Positions 32,338 through 41,056 of a DNA stretch of 64,000 nt are shown here, piece after piece. Each line of letters begins with the position of its first letter. Within the stretch, counting starts at the first letter, position 1. The notes beneath the pieces are model-generated. The model was not told the origin of the DNA. It saw nothing but the letters and a program-made list of their open reading frames with translations, and did no database searches. This stretch comes from JAPPLB01 sp965204095 (GTDB lineage Bacteria; Acidobacteriota; Terriglobia; Bryobacterales; UBA6623): contig OZ241991.1 in assembly GCA_965204095.1 (NCBI GenBank), positions 4,960,001 to 5,024,000 on the forward strand, in the 5' to 3' direction. The translations under genes and the position numbers were made by a program.

Positions 32338-33627
32338 TCAGGGGGCCTTGGCGGCATCGAGGAGCCGGAGCCAGTTTTCGCCGAGGATCCTCTTGATTCG
32401 CTGCTCGCTGTAGCCCTTCTTGACGAGGGCTTCCGTGAGCCTGGGATAGCCGGTGGCATCGAAGTCGAGCAGATTGGGTCCGCTCATCAGATCGAGGCCG
32501 AGGCCGACGTGATCGTCGCCGACCATCTCGACAGCATAGTCAAGCTGGTCCGCCCAGTCACTGACGGTGGGAAGCGGCGCGCCGGCGTCGACGGCGCGTT
32601 TGTGCCGCACACGCCAGGGAGTGCCGTATCCGGTCCCGCCGCGGTTTGTCCGCTCACGCACCCAACGGTCGTGCATTTCGGCGTCGAGCGACCGGATGTA
32701 TTTGCCGAAATCCCCATGGGAAGGCCGGGAGAACTCGTACCCTGGGATTTCGTGTCGAGCGGCCCCGACTGTGGCGGGCTGCATCCTCTGCCGCCAGTCA
32801 GAGACGGCTTGGCTGAGGAAGCTCGAACTCGAATGCATGCCCATCAACCCCTCTCGGGCGGCCATGGCGCGCAGAACTTCGTCAGAAAGGTTGCGTGGGT
32901 AGTCGACGAAATGCCTCAGGCCATGGTGACTCCCGACGACAGGTGCTTTGCTCGTCTCGATGATCTGGAGCTTGCCCTCGTCGGTGGCATGCGAGATGTC
33001 GATCATGATGCCGAGACGGTTCATCTCTGCGATGACCTTGCGACCGTGCTCGGTGAGACCGCCCCATTTCTTTTCACCGAGTCCTGCGTCGAGGAAAGCG
33101 TTCGTCGTGTTGTGGCTGATCGGTTGAATCATCCGGACGCCGAGTCGATGGAAGAGCCGCAGCACCTGGAGGTCGCCTTCGGTGTCAAAGCCGCCCTCCA
33201 GGGCGAGGATAGCGGCCATCTTGCCTTGGGAGACAATGCGGCGCACATCGGCTGACGTCAGCGCAAGCTCCATCTTGTCGGAGTTCGCATCGAGAACCTG
33301 GTAGAACGTCTCGATGAGCCTCACTGCTTGTTTGACGGCGTAGTTGTAGTGGTTGTAGGGGTCTTCGATGTAGACCGTGTGGATGACCACGTCGAGTCCG
33401 CCTTGCTTGGCTCGGGCATAGTCCCACAGACCTGTCTCCTGCACTTGCCAGGGATCGATGCCTTGATGGAAGACCGGCGTGATGATGTGGACATGACCAT
33501 CGACGACGATGGCTTCTTCGTGAAGCTTGGCGGCATTGATGCTTTGGCCAGCCGCGGGAATAAGCGCGGAGCAGGCGGTGGCCAACAGGACGAGAGTCCT
33601 ATGGAGAGGGCTGAAGCGGCGGATCAT
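32338..33627 (-). CDS. Exported membrane dipeptidase (peptidase M19)
   Basis: A 429-residue metallo-dipeptidase with a signal peptide (RRFSPLHRTLVLLATACSAL). Zinc-site residues: HxH in VVDGHVHII, the bridging Glu in ILALEGGFDTEG, His in PISHNTTNAF and in VVGSHHGLRHF, and the late Asp in HVGLGLDLMSGPN. It should hydrolyse dipeptides in the periplasm. ATG 33627 has CGGAGG at the right distance; the open frame upstream belongs to the neighbour's end. Its start overlaps the stop of the upstream gene by 29 bases, implying translational coupling. Confidence 0.9.
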   Translation of the reverse strand: MIRRFSPLHRTLVLLATACSALIPAAGQSINAAKLHEEAIVVDGHVHIITPVFHQGIDPWQVQETGLWDYARAKQGGLDVVIHTVYIEDPYNHYNYAVKQAVRLIETFYQVLDANSDKMELALTSADVRRIVSQGKMAAILALEGGFDTEGDLQVLRLFHRLGVRMIQPISHNTTNAFLDAGLGEKKWGGLTEHGRKVIAEMNRLGIMIDISHATDEGKLQIIETSKAPVVGSHHGLRHFVDYPRNLSDEVLRAMAAREGLMGMHSSSSFLSQAVSDWRQRMQPATVGAARHEIPGYEFSRPSHGDFGKYIRSLDAEMHDRWVRERTNRGGTGYGTPWRVRHKRAVDAGAPLPTVSDWADQLDYAVEMVGDDHVGLGLDLMSGPNLLDFDATGYPRLTEALVKKGYSEQRIKRILGENWLRLLDAAKAP

Positions 33628-34540
33628 CGGGGGCCTCCGGGTTGACGGTTTCCGGCGCCTCATTGTCTGTCTCCTGCCGCAACTTTTCAACCTCCGACGG
33701 GGAGAGCCGGACGGATAACCGGACTGCGTCGCCTGTCTCGATGATCCGGGCGGATTCTCCGAAGTTGCGATGATAGCGGCGGAGAAGCTCGCTGAACTGC
33801 GTTTCTTCGTCCACGAACTCGCCCTGTTGGACAACCTTGCGAATCAGGCCGGCGAGAAGGGAGGCGTTCTCCGGAGAGTCTGCGACGAACTCCTCATGTG
33901 ACTCGATCCAACCGTCGACCCAACGAAGCGTGGAATAGGCCTGATCGACCAGCAGCTCGATTCGATCGCCAATGGCGCTGGGTCCGTCTGCAGGATAGGG
34001 ATATTTCGGCGGCATCACCCAGGTCGCCGTGAGCGTGCGTTCGCGCAGGGCCGTGAGTGTCGTCCGCACTCGCCTCGGCAGAGGCGCGACTTTATTGGCT
34101 TGAAACAGTTCCAGCACGTCAGAGACCGGGCCGGCATCCCCCCAAATCAATACCGACCCTCCCAGGATGGCCGTTTTACGACCCTCTTGTTCACGGAAAT
34201 GGAGAATTTCGACTTCACGGACGCGTTCGATTCGGTCAGCGGAAGAAGCTTGGCCGCGCAGCACGATCGGGTCCACGTGTAACAGATAAAGGAGAAAGCC
34301 TTCCTCCTCGTCCTCGGCGATGCCGAAGGCCGAGACGACCTGATCGACCGACTCAATCGGATATTCGTCGCCGAAAGGATGGTCCGGCCAATGGTTTGCC
34401 AGAGGTGTGCCCCGAAACTGCCGTGGCCTTTCGATCGTGACGATACGGCTGTCCGGTGGGATCAGATCGAGCAAGTCGATGTCGGCGGCTTGCGCCGAAG
34501 CAACGAGGCCGAAGACCAGGAAAAGAAGCAAAACAGGCAC
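33599..34540 (-). CDS. Exported protein of unknown function
   Basis: A 313-residue protein with a signal peptide (PVLLLFLVFGLVASAQAADI) beginning at GTG 34540. It has no family I recognise. It is acidic, with a Pro/Glu-rich C-terminal tail (DNEAPETVNPEAPDDPPLQP). It overlaps the start of the M19 dipeptidase gene, so it probably works with it in the periplasm. The start is uncertain because the ribosome site is weak. Confidence 0.6.
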   Translation of the reverse strand: MPVLLLFLVFGLVASAQAADIDLLDLIPPDSRIVTIERPRQFRGTPLANHWPDHPFGDEYPIESVDQVVSAFGIAEDEEEGFLLYLLHVDPIVLRGQASSADRIERVREVEILHFREQEGRKTAILGGSVLIWGDAGPVSDVLELFQANKVAPLPRRVRTTLTALRERTLTATWVMPPKYPYPADGPSAIGDRIELLVDQAYSTLRWVDGWIESHEEFVADSPENASLLAGLIRKVVQQGEFVDEETQFSELLRRYHRNFGESARIIETGDAVRLSVRLSPSEVEKLRQETDNEAPETVNPEAPDDPPLQPSP

Positions 34541-34600
34541 TTGGTTTCGCGGCTGTTTCTATTACGCGCGGGAAGGGGGTTTGGGTGCGTCTCAGCCTGG

Positions 34601-34776
34601 CCTGCATTTCTCACCACGTGGCGAGGCGAAGTGCGTGGCAGGGCCGTCAGGACGAGGCGCGCGCCGCTTGGCGCGCGCAGGCGTACTTTACAGTACGTTG
34701 AGCACGGCAAGCAAGCGCAACGAAGTCATGGCGGTCGTATCGCGTGCTTCGACCGTCGGGAGGTGAGAAATGCGGG
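34601..34776 (+). repeat. MITE-A copy 9
   Basis: Full-length (176 bp). The flanks are CTGG (34597-34600) and CTAG (34777-34780), so one side has changed. Confidence 0.9.
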
Positions 34777-34796
34777 CTAGATGCCTTCCGGTCCAT

Positions 34797-35591
34797 TCAG
34801 ACTTCCATTTCGCCGCGCGTTACCGTGACAGCCTGACCGCTCAGATAGACACGATCGCCGGCGACTCGGACACGCAGTTCGCCTCCCCGAGCGGACGCTT
34901 GATAGGCAAGAAACGTATCCTTTTCGAGGCGTTCTTTCCAATAAGGCCCCAAGCAGCAGTGTGAAGATCCCGTGACCGGATCTTCGTCGATGCCGGTGGC
35001 GGGGGCAAAGCAGCGCGAGACAAAGTCGTATGGAGCAGCCGAGCGGCTTGTCACTACGATACACCGTGCATCGACTTCCTTCAGTTCACGCAGATTCGGA
35101 CGCAGCTTGCGAACCGTCTGCTCTCTCGAGACTTCCACAACGAAGTCAAACTGGTTTTTCCCAACGTAGACGTAGTCGTTGTCGGAGCCCAGGCCATGAA
35201 GCAACTCGGGCGGCGGGAGAACTTTTTTTTCTGGCGTAGCCGGGAAGTTCAACTCGATCCAGTCATCCTCCTTGCGGGCTGTCAGCAGGCCGCTGCGAGT
35301 GTGGAAGTGAAGCTCCTCATCGGGGCTATAGCCCTCGTGACACCAAAGAACGTGAGCGCTCGCAAGAGTTGCGTGCCCGCAGAGTTCGACTTCCACCGTG
35401 GGCGTGAACCAGCGCAGGCCGAACCCGTTTTCTTGCGTCGTCAGAAAGGCGGTTTCCGAGAGTCCCATCTCGCGCGCGACGTGCTGCATCCATTGAGGGG
35501 CGCGTGGCTCGGGCAGCAGGCAGATCGCGGCAGGATTGCCGGCGAAGGGCCGTGCGGTGAAGGCGTCAACCTGATAGATACGAGTGCTCAT
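34797..35591 (-). CDS. PhzF-family isomerase
   Basis: A 264-residue cytoplasmic protein of the diaminopimelate-epimerase fold. Signatures: IYQVDAFTARPFAGNPAAI at the start, MGLSETAFL (catalytic Glu), VELCGHATLASAHVL and DEDPVTGSSHCCLGPYW. PhzF itself isomerises a phenazine precursor, but most members have unknown small-molecule substrates. ATG 35591 aligns with the family start; an ATG at 35636 would add 15 residues. Confidence 0.9.
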   Translation of the reverse strand: MSTRIYQVDAFTARPFAGNPAAICLLPEPRAPQWMQHVAREMGLSETAFLTTQENGFGLRWFTPTVEVELCGHATLASAHVLWCHEGYSPDEELHFHTRSGLLTARKEDDWIELNFPATPEKKVLPPPELLHGLGSDNDYVYVGKNQFDFVVEVSREQTVRKLRPNLRELKEVDARCIVVTSRSAAPYDFVSRCFAPATGIDEDPVTGSSHCCLGPYWKERLEKDTFLAYQASARGGELRVRVAGDRVYLSGQAVTVTRGEMEV

Positions 35592-35692
35592 CAGAAGGGG
35601 CGCAGTCAGGTGGGCTGCGGCAACCGGACGCAACACAAACGGAGAACTCGCAAGAGCGGTCGCAGGAAATGTTTACGGGAACGGATCATGAC

Positions 35693-36685
35693 TCAACTCG
35701 GCAGTTCGACGCGAAAGTGCGGCGCGAGAGCGGCCAGGTTGTGCTCCATTTCGGTCACCTCTTCCTCGGACCAGGTGTAGTCTCCACGCCGGGACTTGGT
35801 GGTTTTGAAGATTCCGCGGCGCTTCATGATGTAGTTGCGGACACCACGGATTTGAGAATTCAGATTGATCATCAGCATCAGCTTGCTGAAGAGGTCACGG
35901 ATCTCATCCCGCTTCCCTTTCAAGTGCAGTTCCCAAAGTTGCGCGTAGATGTCAGCATACACCGCGCCGGGCATCGTGCCGTCGAGGCCGAGCCGCATCT
36001 CGTATGGCCAGCCGCGGCCGGCGGAGCCGCTGAAGACGCTCTTGATTGCGTGCGGACGATGCTTCGACAACTCGACGAGGCGGGGAATGACCGGTTGGAA
36101 TTCTTCCTTGATGTAGCCGAAGTTGGGGTGCTTCTTCCCCATCTCGACGATGAACTCCACGGTCGGCGCGATGTCAGCCGCGCCGCCGGTGGTCTGAATG
36201 AAGACCGGTCGTTTTGCGAGCTTGCACAGCGCGCCGTAGTAGGCTCGGTAGTCGTCGAGCGACTTCGCTTCTTTCGGTGGCATGGCGATCAGAGCGTCGG
36301 GCTCGAGCTTCTCGGCGTGTCGGGCGAATTCGAGCATCTCATCGATGTTAGGGGCCTGAACGCCCAAGACCATTGCCGGTTTCTTGCCCTTGGCGGTCTT
36401 GGCGAGGGTTTCCATCCCCTGGAAGCGCTCCTCTTTTTTCAGATAGGGATACTCGCTGGCGAATTGCGGCCAGACCATGCCTTGTACTCCGCAGCGATGG
36501 AGGAAGTCGACCTCGCCGGCCAAATCCTCGTAATCGACTTCCTTCGCCTCGGTATAAGGGGTGGCCATGATGATGAAGGCGCCCCTCATGGTTTTGCCGG
36601 AGGCTCCGGACAAGCGAACGGACGAGCCGAGAGCTGCGGATCCCAGCATGGTCATCATGCGGCGGCGGGAATAGATTGGAGTCAT
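35693..36685 (-). CDS. Exported dihydrodipicolinate synthase-family aldolase
   Basis: A 330-residue TIM-barrel protein of the DapA/N-acetylneuraminate lyase family. It begins with a twin-arginine-like leader (YSRRRMMTMLGSAALGSS). The Schiff-base lysine is likely in FGYIKEEFQPVI, and the entry strand GAFIIMATPYTEAKEVDYED is typical. Export by Tat would place a folded aldolase in the periplasm. GGGAGG stands before ATG 36685. A TATAAT (36732-36727) forms a plausible -10 upstream. It is not the lysine-pathway DapA. Confidence 0.83.
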   Translation of the reverse strand: MTPIYSRRRMMTMLGSAALGSSVRLSGASGKTMRGAFIIMATPYTEAKEVDYEDLAGEVDFLHRCGVQGMVWPQFASEYPYLKKEERFQGMETLAKTAKGKKPAMVLGVQAPNIDEMLEFARHAEKLEPDALIAMPPKEAKSLDDYRAYYGALCKLAKRPVFIQTTGGAADIAPTVEFIVEMGKKHPNFGYIKEEFQPVIPRLVELSKHRPHAIKSVFSGSAGRGWPYEMRLGLDGTMPGAVYADIYAQLWELHLKGKRDEIRDLFSKLMLMINLNSQIRGVRNYIMKRRGIFKTTKSRRGDYTWSEEEVTEMEHNLAALAPHFRVELPS

Positions 36686-36726
36686 TGCGAGGTTCCTCCC
36701 GAAAAGGCGGAATGGTAGCGAAGGGC

Positions 36727-36732
36727 ATTATA
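36727..36732 (-). promoter_or_regulatory. Candidate -10 box of the DapA-like gene
   Basis: TATAAT on the minus strand, 41 bases before ATG 36685. The -35 region is poor. Confidence 0.45.
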
Positions 36733-36832
36733 CCGGACGCCTTGTGCGAGGTCCGTCTGAAGCCGCTGGCTATACTGGAGGTACTTCGGCGGCGTTCGTT
36801 GCAGCGCGCTGCCTGCGCTTGGGTGCAGCTCA

Positions 36833-37510
36833 ATGGACCTGGAAGCCCACGAAGAGAGCACGACGAGAGGCTTGGTCGCCGAGGTCAGGAACGAGCTGGG
36901 TGTATTGCATCAGCTCACCGGCATCATCGCGCGCGCCGGTGGCAACATCACCTGGGTGGCGATCCTCGACAGCCGCAAGCCGATCGAGACCGTCTTCTTT
37001 GAAATAGGCGGTGTCGACGATCTTGACCCGATCATCGAGCGGTTGAAGGAGCTGCCAGAAGTGGCTCGCGTAGCCGAGCAGCACACTCTCAAGCGTGTCT
37101 TCGGCAAGCGCTTGATTATCATCGGAGGCGGGGCTCAGGTCGGACAAGTCGCGGTCGGCGCGGTCGCTGAGGCGGATCGTCACAATCTTCGCGGAGAACG
37201 GATCTCGGTCGACACGATTCCTCTGGTCGGAGAAGCGCAGGTCGCGGAAGCCGTCAGGGCCGTGGCGCGCCTGCCGCGCGCGCGGGCGCTGGTTCTCGCC
37301 GGGGCGTTGATGGGAGGAGAAATCGAAGACGCGGTTCGTGAGGTGCGGGACAAGGGTCTGATCGTTATTTGTTTGAATATGGCCGGAAGCGTTCCCGACG
37401 CTGCGGACCTCGTGGTGAGCGATCCGATCCAAGCCGGCGTGATGGCCGTGATGGCCATTGCTGATACGGCCTCCTTTCAAGTCCATCGGCTGACCAGGAA
37501 AGCCTTCTGA
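36833..37510 (+). CDS. ACT domain protein with DUF5612-like C-terminal domain
   Basis: A 225-residue cytoplasmic protein. Residues 10-85 form an ACT domain (LVAEVRNELGVLHQLTGIIA, RAGGNITWVAIL), a fold that binds amino acids or other small ligands. Residues 95-215 contain a Rossmann-like part (LIIIGGGAQVGQVAVGAVAEA) with the pattern seen in DUF5612 proteins. A ligand-controlled regulatory role is likely; the ligand is unknown. It is divergent from the DapA-like gene. Confidence 0.72.
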   Translation: MDLEAHEESTTRGLVAEVRNELGVLHQLTGIIARAGGNITWVAILDSRKPIETVFFEIGGVDDLDPIIERLKELPEVARVAEQHTLKRVFGKRLIIIGGGAQVGQVAVGAVAEADRHNLRGERISVDTIPLVGEAQVAEAVRAVARLPRARALVLAGALMGGEIEDAVREVRDKGLIVICLNMAGSVPDAADLVVSDPIQAGVMAVMAIADTASFQVHRLTRKAF

Positions 37511-37532
37511 CCGTGATCTTTCAATAGGATTT

Positions 37533-37550
37533 CCCGCCGGTCCCGGCGGG
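37533..37550 (+). terminator. GC-rich hairpin after the ACT-domain gene
   Basis: CCCGCC-GGTCCC-GGCGGG lies 23 bases after the stop codon and is followed by TCTTC. It is a plausible but weak terminator, since there is no proper T-run. Confidence 0.5.
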
Positions 37551-37657
37551 TCTTCAGGTCGGAGCGGAAGGCTGTTGGGCGCCTCACGGGACAACGGCAA
37601 TGGAGTACCCGAAAGAGAAGGGGCTGCTTCTCGGAGATGCTATGATGGGGTCCGCTC

Positions 37658-38065
37658 ATGGCTGCTGAAAGCGCTACCGAAGCCATCTATCTCGCTCTGA
37701 GCAGTCCCGAACCGGACCCCCGCGTGGTCCATGCCGCCATTGAGGAAATCCGGGATCTGAGCGGGCAGAATGTCATCGCTGTTCTCGGAGCCAAGATCGA
37801 TGCCCTGGGTGCCCGGATCGACGCCCAAAGCACCCGGATCGATGCCCTGAGCGCCCGGATCGATGCCCAGATCGCTGAGGTCAAAGCTGAAATCAAGGCC
37901 CAGTCCGAGCGGATCGACGCGCAGTCCGAGCGGATCGACGCCCAGTCTGAGCGGATCGACGCCCAGTCCGAGCGGATTGACCTTCTGCAACGAGTGATCT
38001 GGCCGCTCATTGCGCTGCTGGCCGCTCCGGTCTTGGGCCTGCTCTATCAAGCCCTCAGCCGCTAG
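37658..38065 (+). CDS. Heptad-repeat coiled-coil protein with C-terminal membrane anchor
   Basis: A 135-residue protein. A short acidic helical start is followed by about 75 residues of perfect coiled coil built from 7-residue units ((A/S)RIDAQS, then IDAQSER repeated). The end is one transmembrane helix (VIWPLIALLAAPVLGLLYQA). The repeats are nearly identical at DNA level (see 37898-37981). The layout recalls DUF1640-like or Bdr-like tail-anchored coiled coils; function unknown. Its TAG stop is part of the CTAG flank of MITE-A copy 10. Confidence 0.78.
   Translation: MAAESATEAIYLALSSPEPDPRVVHAAIEEIRDLSGQNVIAVLGAKIDALGARIDAQSTRIDALSARIDAQIAEVKAEIKAQSERIDAQSERIDAQSERIDAQSERIDLLQRVIWPLIALLAAPVLGLLYQALSR
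37898..37981 (+). repeat. Four 21-bp in-frame tandem repeats
   Basis: GCCCAGTCCGAGCGGATCGA(C) is repeated four times with 1-2 changes, each unit one heptad (AQSERID). More diverged units precede it from about 37788. Slippage here would lengthen or shorten the coiled coil by exactly one heptad. Confidence 0.85.
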
Positions 38066-38265
38066 CCTGTATTTCTCACCACGTGGCGAGGCGAAGTGCG
38101 TGAGAGGGTCGTCAGGACTAGGCGCAAGCCGGGCGGAGGAAAAAGGCGCGAGCCGCTTGGCGCGCGCAGGTGTACTTGACGGTAGATTGAGCACGGCAAG
38201 CAAGCACAACGAAGTCATGGCGGTCACATCGCTTGCTTCGGCCGTCGGGTGGTGAGAAATGCAGG
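38066..38265 (+). repeat. MITE-A copy 10 (long variant)
   Basis: 200 bp with the GGGCGGAGGAAAAA insertion, perfect CTAG flanks (38062-38065 and 38266-38269). It separates convergent genes and provides the stop codon of the coiled-coil gene. Confidence 0.92.
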
Positions 38266-38353
38266 CTAGCTGGAGTGCCGCAACGGTTTCCCGGCGCCCC
38301 CGGAAACGGCGTTCCCGGTCGGCGGCGGTCATCAGAGAAACAACTCCCTGCGC

Positions 38354-39820
38354 CTACCGCGTCAATGCGTCTTCCACTTCCGGTGGTGTGGCGTGCACCA
38401 GTGCGCCAAGTTCCGGCTCTCGTTCCATGATGCGCTCGCGCATCTTCCAGGCCACGGTACGGTAGGAGATATGACCCTTCACGCCCGAGCGGACCCGTGC
38501 GATGTACTCTGCCTCGGCGAAATCCATCTTGTAGAGTGATCGCATGCGCGCTGCAAACGGCAGCAGGTAGTGCGTCGCCGCGTCCGACTGCTCCGCCAGT
38601 TTCTTGCGGGCCGTCGCCGCGTCCGCCAACGCCTGGTCATACAGATGCCCGACACCCGCCTCATCCACGAGCGCCGGCCGGTCATGCCCGAGCCGCCCCG
38701 TGAACTTCTGGCGGATTTGCTGGCAGCGGCGATGCCGATGTAAGTCTCGGTAAGCGCCGATGTCGCACACGATGTCGAACACGTAGCTGTAGCCGCTGCA
38801 GAACTCGCGCAGCAGTTCGTCGCGTCGGCGGCGGTCTTCCAGCGCCACGTCGAGCACCTCCCGCCGCCTTGCGCGGCTCCAGCCGCTGACTTCATCGAGG
38901 ATGATCCGGAACGGATGCGGCGTCACGGCATAGAGCAGCGTCGCCGCCGTCTCATCGAGCGGGTCTGTCGGGCGGATCAGATCCACGTCGGGCAGATCGG
39001 CATCGCCTGCAAGATTGAGGTTCTGTTGCGCCCAGGCGGCGACCTTCTCGCGTGAGGCTTTCGAGCGCAGGTCCGGCTCGGCATATTTCGCCAACGTCGG
39101 CGCCAGCGGCTCTTGATCCTGCTCGGGATACCACGGGCATCCCGGCGGCGTCGCGCAGGCCTCGTGCATCTCGGCGGCGAGGTCCCGTACCTCCCTGTAG
39201 TCCGAAGCCCCCAAGCGCTGCATCTGCTTTTCGAGGGTTCGGATGCTGGTGACCTGTCCGATGTTGGTCGAGATCCCCAGCCAAAGCAGGTAGCGTGAAA
39301 CATCGAAGGCGCGGGCTGCGATCGTCCGCTTGTATGCGCCCGCTTTCATCTTTTCGGGGCGCGGATGCTTTTCGGTCAGGTGCTCCACCAGGCGCCGGTG
39401 GATATCGAGGTAGGTGTCGAGCAGCTTCTCCGCCGCCGCGCGGTAAACGGCTTCTCCTCCGGTGTCGAGCAGTTCGGGCGGCGTGACGATGTTGCCTTTG
39501 GAGAAATCCTGGTAGCGGCTCGATTTCGCCTGCCCGTCCCAGAGCTGCTCGTCTTCGATTTCGATCGCCGCAAGCTCCGAGATGCCCTCGAAGCAGAAGA
39601 TCGTATGGCCGAGGTCGGCGATCGAGGCGTGCCCGTACTGGAAGTAGAAGCTGTCGAGAAACTTCGCTGAATCGTGCCCCCGGACCCACTCCAGACTCTG
39701 CGTGATCGAGTCCGGCGACCGGCTATAGCGCGCCAGCGCATAGGCGCTCTTCTCCGGCGGCATCGGCGCCACCACGATCACCCGTCGAGCTGGAGCAGAG
39801 GCGTCCGGTTGCGCCGCCAT
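38354..39820 (-). CDS. thyX: Tandem-domain ThyX-like flavin-dependent thymidylate synthase
   Basis: A 488-residue protein, about twice the normal ThyX. The first half has SFYFQYGHASIADLGHTIF and ends its motif region with AKSSRYQDFS (Ser/Arg/Tyr part of the ThyX signature). The second half holds the RHR triad (LHRHRRCQQIRQKF, residues 361-373) and VRSGVKGHISYRTVAWKMRE. So the classical RHRx7S motif is split between two copies of the fold. ThyX makes dTMP from dUMP using FAD and methylene-folate. The gene starts at ATG 39820, and TATAAT ends 6 bases upstream, indicating a leaderless transcript. A conventional thymidylate synthase is not seen in the window. Confidence 0.82.
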   Translation of the reverse strand: MAAQPDASAPARRVIVVAPMPPEKSAYALARYSRSPDSITQSLEWVRGHDSAKFLDSFYFQYGHASIADLGHTIFCFEGISELAAIEIEDEQLWDGQAKSSRYQDFSKGNIVTPPELLDTGGEAVYRAAAEKLLDTYLDIHRRLVEHLTEKHPRPEKMKAGAYKRTIAARAFDVSRYLLWLGISTNIGQVTSIRTLEKQMQRLGASDYREVRDLAAEMHEACATPPGCPWYPEQDQEPLAPTLAKYAEPDLRSKASREKVAAWAQQNLNLAGDADLPDVDLIRPTDPLDETAATLLYAVTPHPFRIILDEVSGWSRARRREVLDVALEDRRRRDELLREFCSGYSYVFDIVCDIGAYRDLHRHRRCQQIRQKFTGRLGHDRPALVDEAGVGHLYDQALADAATARKKLAEQSDAATHYLLPFAARMRSLYKMDFAEAEYIARVRSGVKGHISYRTVAWKMRERIMEREPELGALVHATPPEVEDALTR

Positions 39821-39826
39821 CGCCAG

Positions 39827-39832
39827 ATTATA
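39827..39832 (-). promoter_or_regulatory. Consensus -10 box (TATAAT), leaderless spacing, for thyX
   Basis: TATAAT on the minus strand ends 6 bases before ATG 39820; no ribosome-binding sequence lies between. The -35 is not convincing. Confidence 0.55.
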
Positions 39833-40258
39833 GCGAGGTGGGCTTGAACTACTGAGTTTGGGTGATGCACGGCGGCCTGATCGTGGCCCGCAACGTCATT
39901 CTGAGCCGCAGGTGTACGCCTGCGGCCACCCGGCGTGGCAGGTTCGCGACCGCGCCCTTACGGGCGATGCTCTGCGTGTGCAGGCGTGAGCTTTTTCCCT
40001 GTTGGGCTGAGGTGTCTCCTATTTGTAGGACAGGTTGGCGACTTGGTTAAGGTGTATTCCGGTTGTCGCTCATGCCGCCATAATCCTTTTGAATCGATCT
40101 CTTTGCCGTTGTTGCGCCTGTGTGGATGTGGCAAGACGCGCAATGGCTTTCCCAGGCGGTCGCTGCTATAGGCCTAGGCCGGCATCTAACCGCCGAGTGC
40201 AGCGTGTGGCCTCTCGGTATTTTTAGAAACCGGTACCGTTGTTGATGACACGCTCGTA

Positions 40259-40636
40259 CTTATTGACGGCTTCCTATTGAGCGAACGCCACAGCCCCTCG
40301 ATGGAGATGTTGTCCATGCCCCGACCTATGCAGTCCATCGAGACCCCGACAGCGGCCACCCACAAGTGCTCGATAGATCGCTTGCAGCCCCATCACGCGC
40401 ATCAGACAACCAGCCCGGCGACGGCCGATGCGCATGATCCCGTGGCACAGATGACGAGCCATCGGACGGACGTCGTAGAACTGATGCTCCAGCAACAGCT
40501 CATTGACGTGTCGCAGCAACGCCAGGGTCTCCTCGCTTTCGCCTTGGCAAGTGTCTATAGAGCGAGCATCGCCCGATTGGCAGCAAACGACATTGACGTT
40601 TCAAGATCAGCGCCGGATGAGCGCACGTCACAATCG
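40259..40636 (-). pseudogene. IS3-family transposase orfB remnant
   Basis: Minus-strand pieces include LLEHQFYDVRPMARHL and RRAGCLMRVMGLQAIY, which match the N-terminal HTH_21 part of IS3 transposases. The next piece (MDCIGRGMDNISIEGLWRSL) matches the last part of the DDE core but lies in another frame. The middle of the catalytic domain is therefore deleted and the frame is broken. Confidence 0.8.
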
Positions 40637-40928
40637 CTCAGCCCAACTCATCGACCGCACCCTCTGAAAAAGAATCCCGCTCCGCAGTCAACTCGCCTAG
40701 CTTGGCGTGATGCTCGCGGGCCTCGCTTTCATGATCCCAACGCCAGCGCGCGATGCTGTTCGCAAACACCTCGCCAAGCCCTTTGATCGCCTGCCGCTCC
40801 CATGCGCTCACCTAGTTCGGCTGGACTTGGTGCTGAGATGCGATCTCTTGCAGCGTCCGATCGCCAGGAAGCGCTTCCAGCGCGACCTTCGCCTTCAACT
40901 CACCAGAAAACCTGCGTCTCTTCGGCAT
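40637..40928 (-). pseudogene. IS3-family orfA remnant
   Basis: From ATG 40928 the frame reads MPKRRRFSGELKAKVALEAL, LQEIASQHQVQPN, an in-frame TAG, then VSAWERQAIKGLGEVF and a leucine-zipper-like end. This is the HTH protein of IS3 elements, interrupted by one nonsense codon. Confidence 0.82.
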
Positions 40929-41056
40929 CGCGTATCCCTCCTCTGTCGGTGGAGTACGCCTTAACCACCTGTTCGATTTCCCGGGGTCACCTCAGGACTG
41001 CAAAGGCGGCAACATAGCCTCGTCCGCCCCAGCATCCGCGAATAATCTACGCGCTG

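Larger units (their letters stand above)
40008..40994 (-). mobile_element. Degenerate IS3-family element
   Basis: The ends are imperfect inverted repeats beginning TGAGGTG (left, 40008) and TGAGGTGACCCC (right, 40994 on the minus strand), both followed by an ACAGGT word and GGTTAAGG-GTA-TCC. Inside are broken orfA and orfB. At about 990 bp it is shorter than a full IS3 element. Confidence 0.75.
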
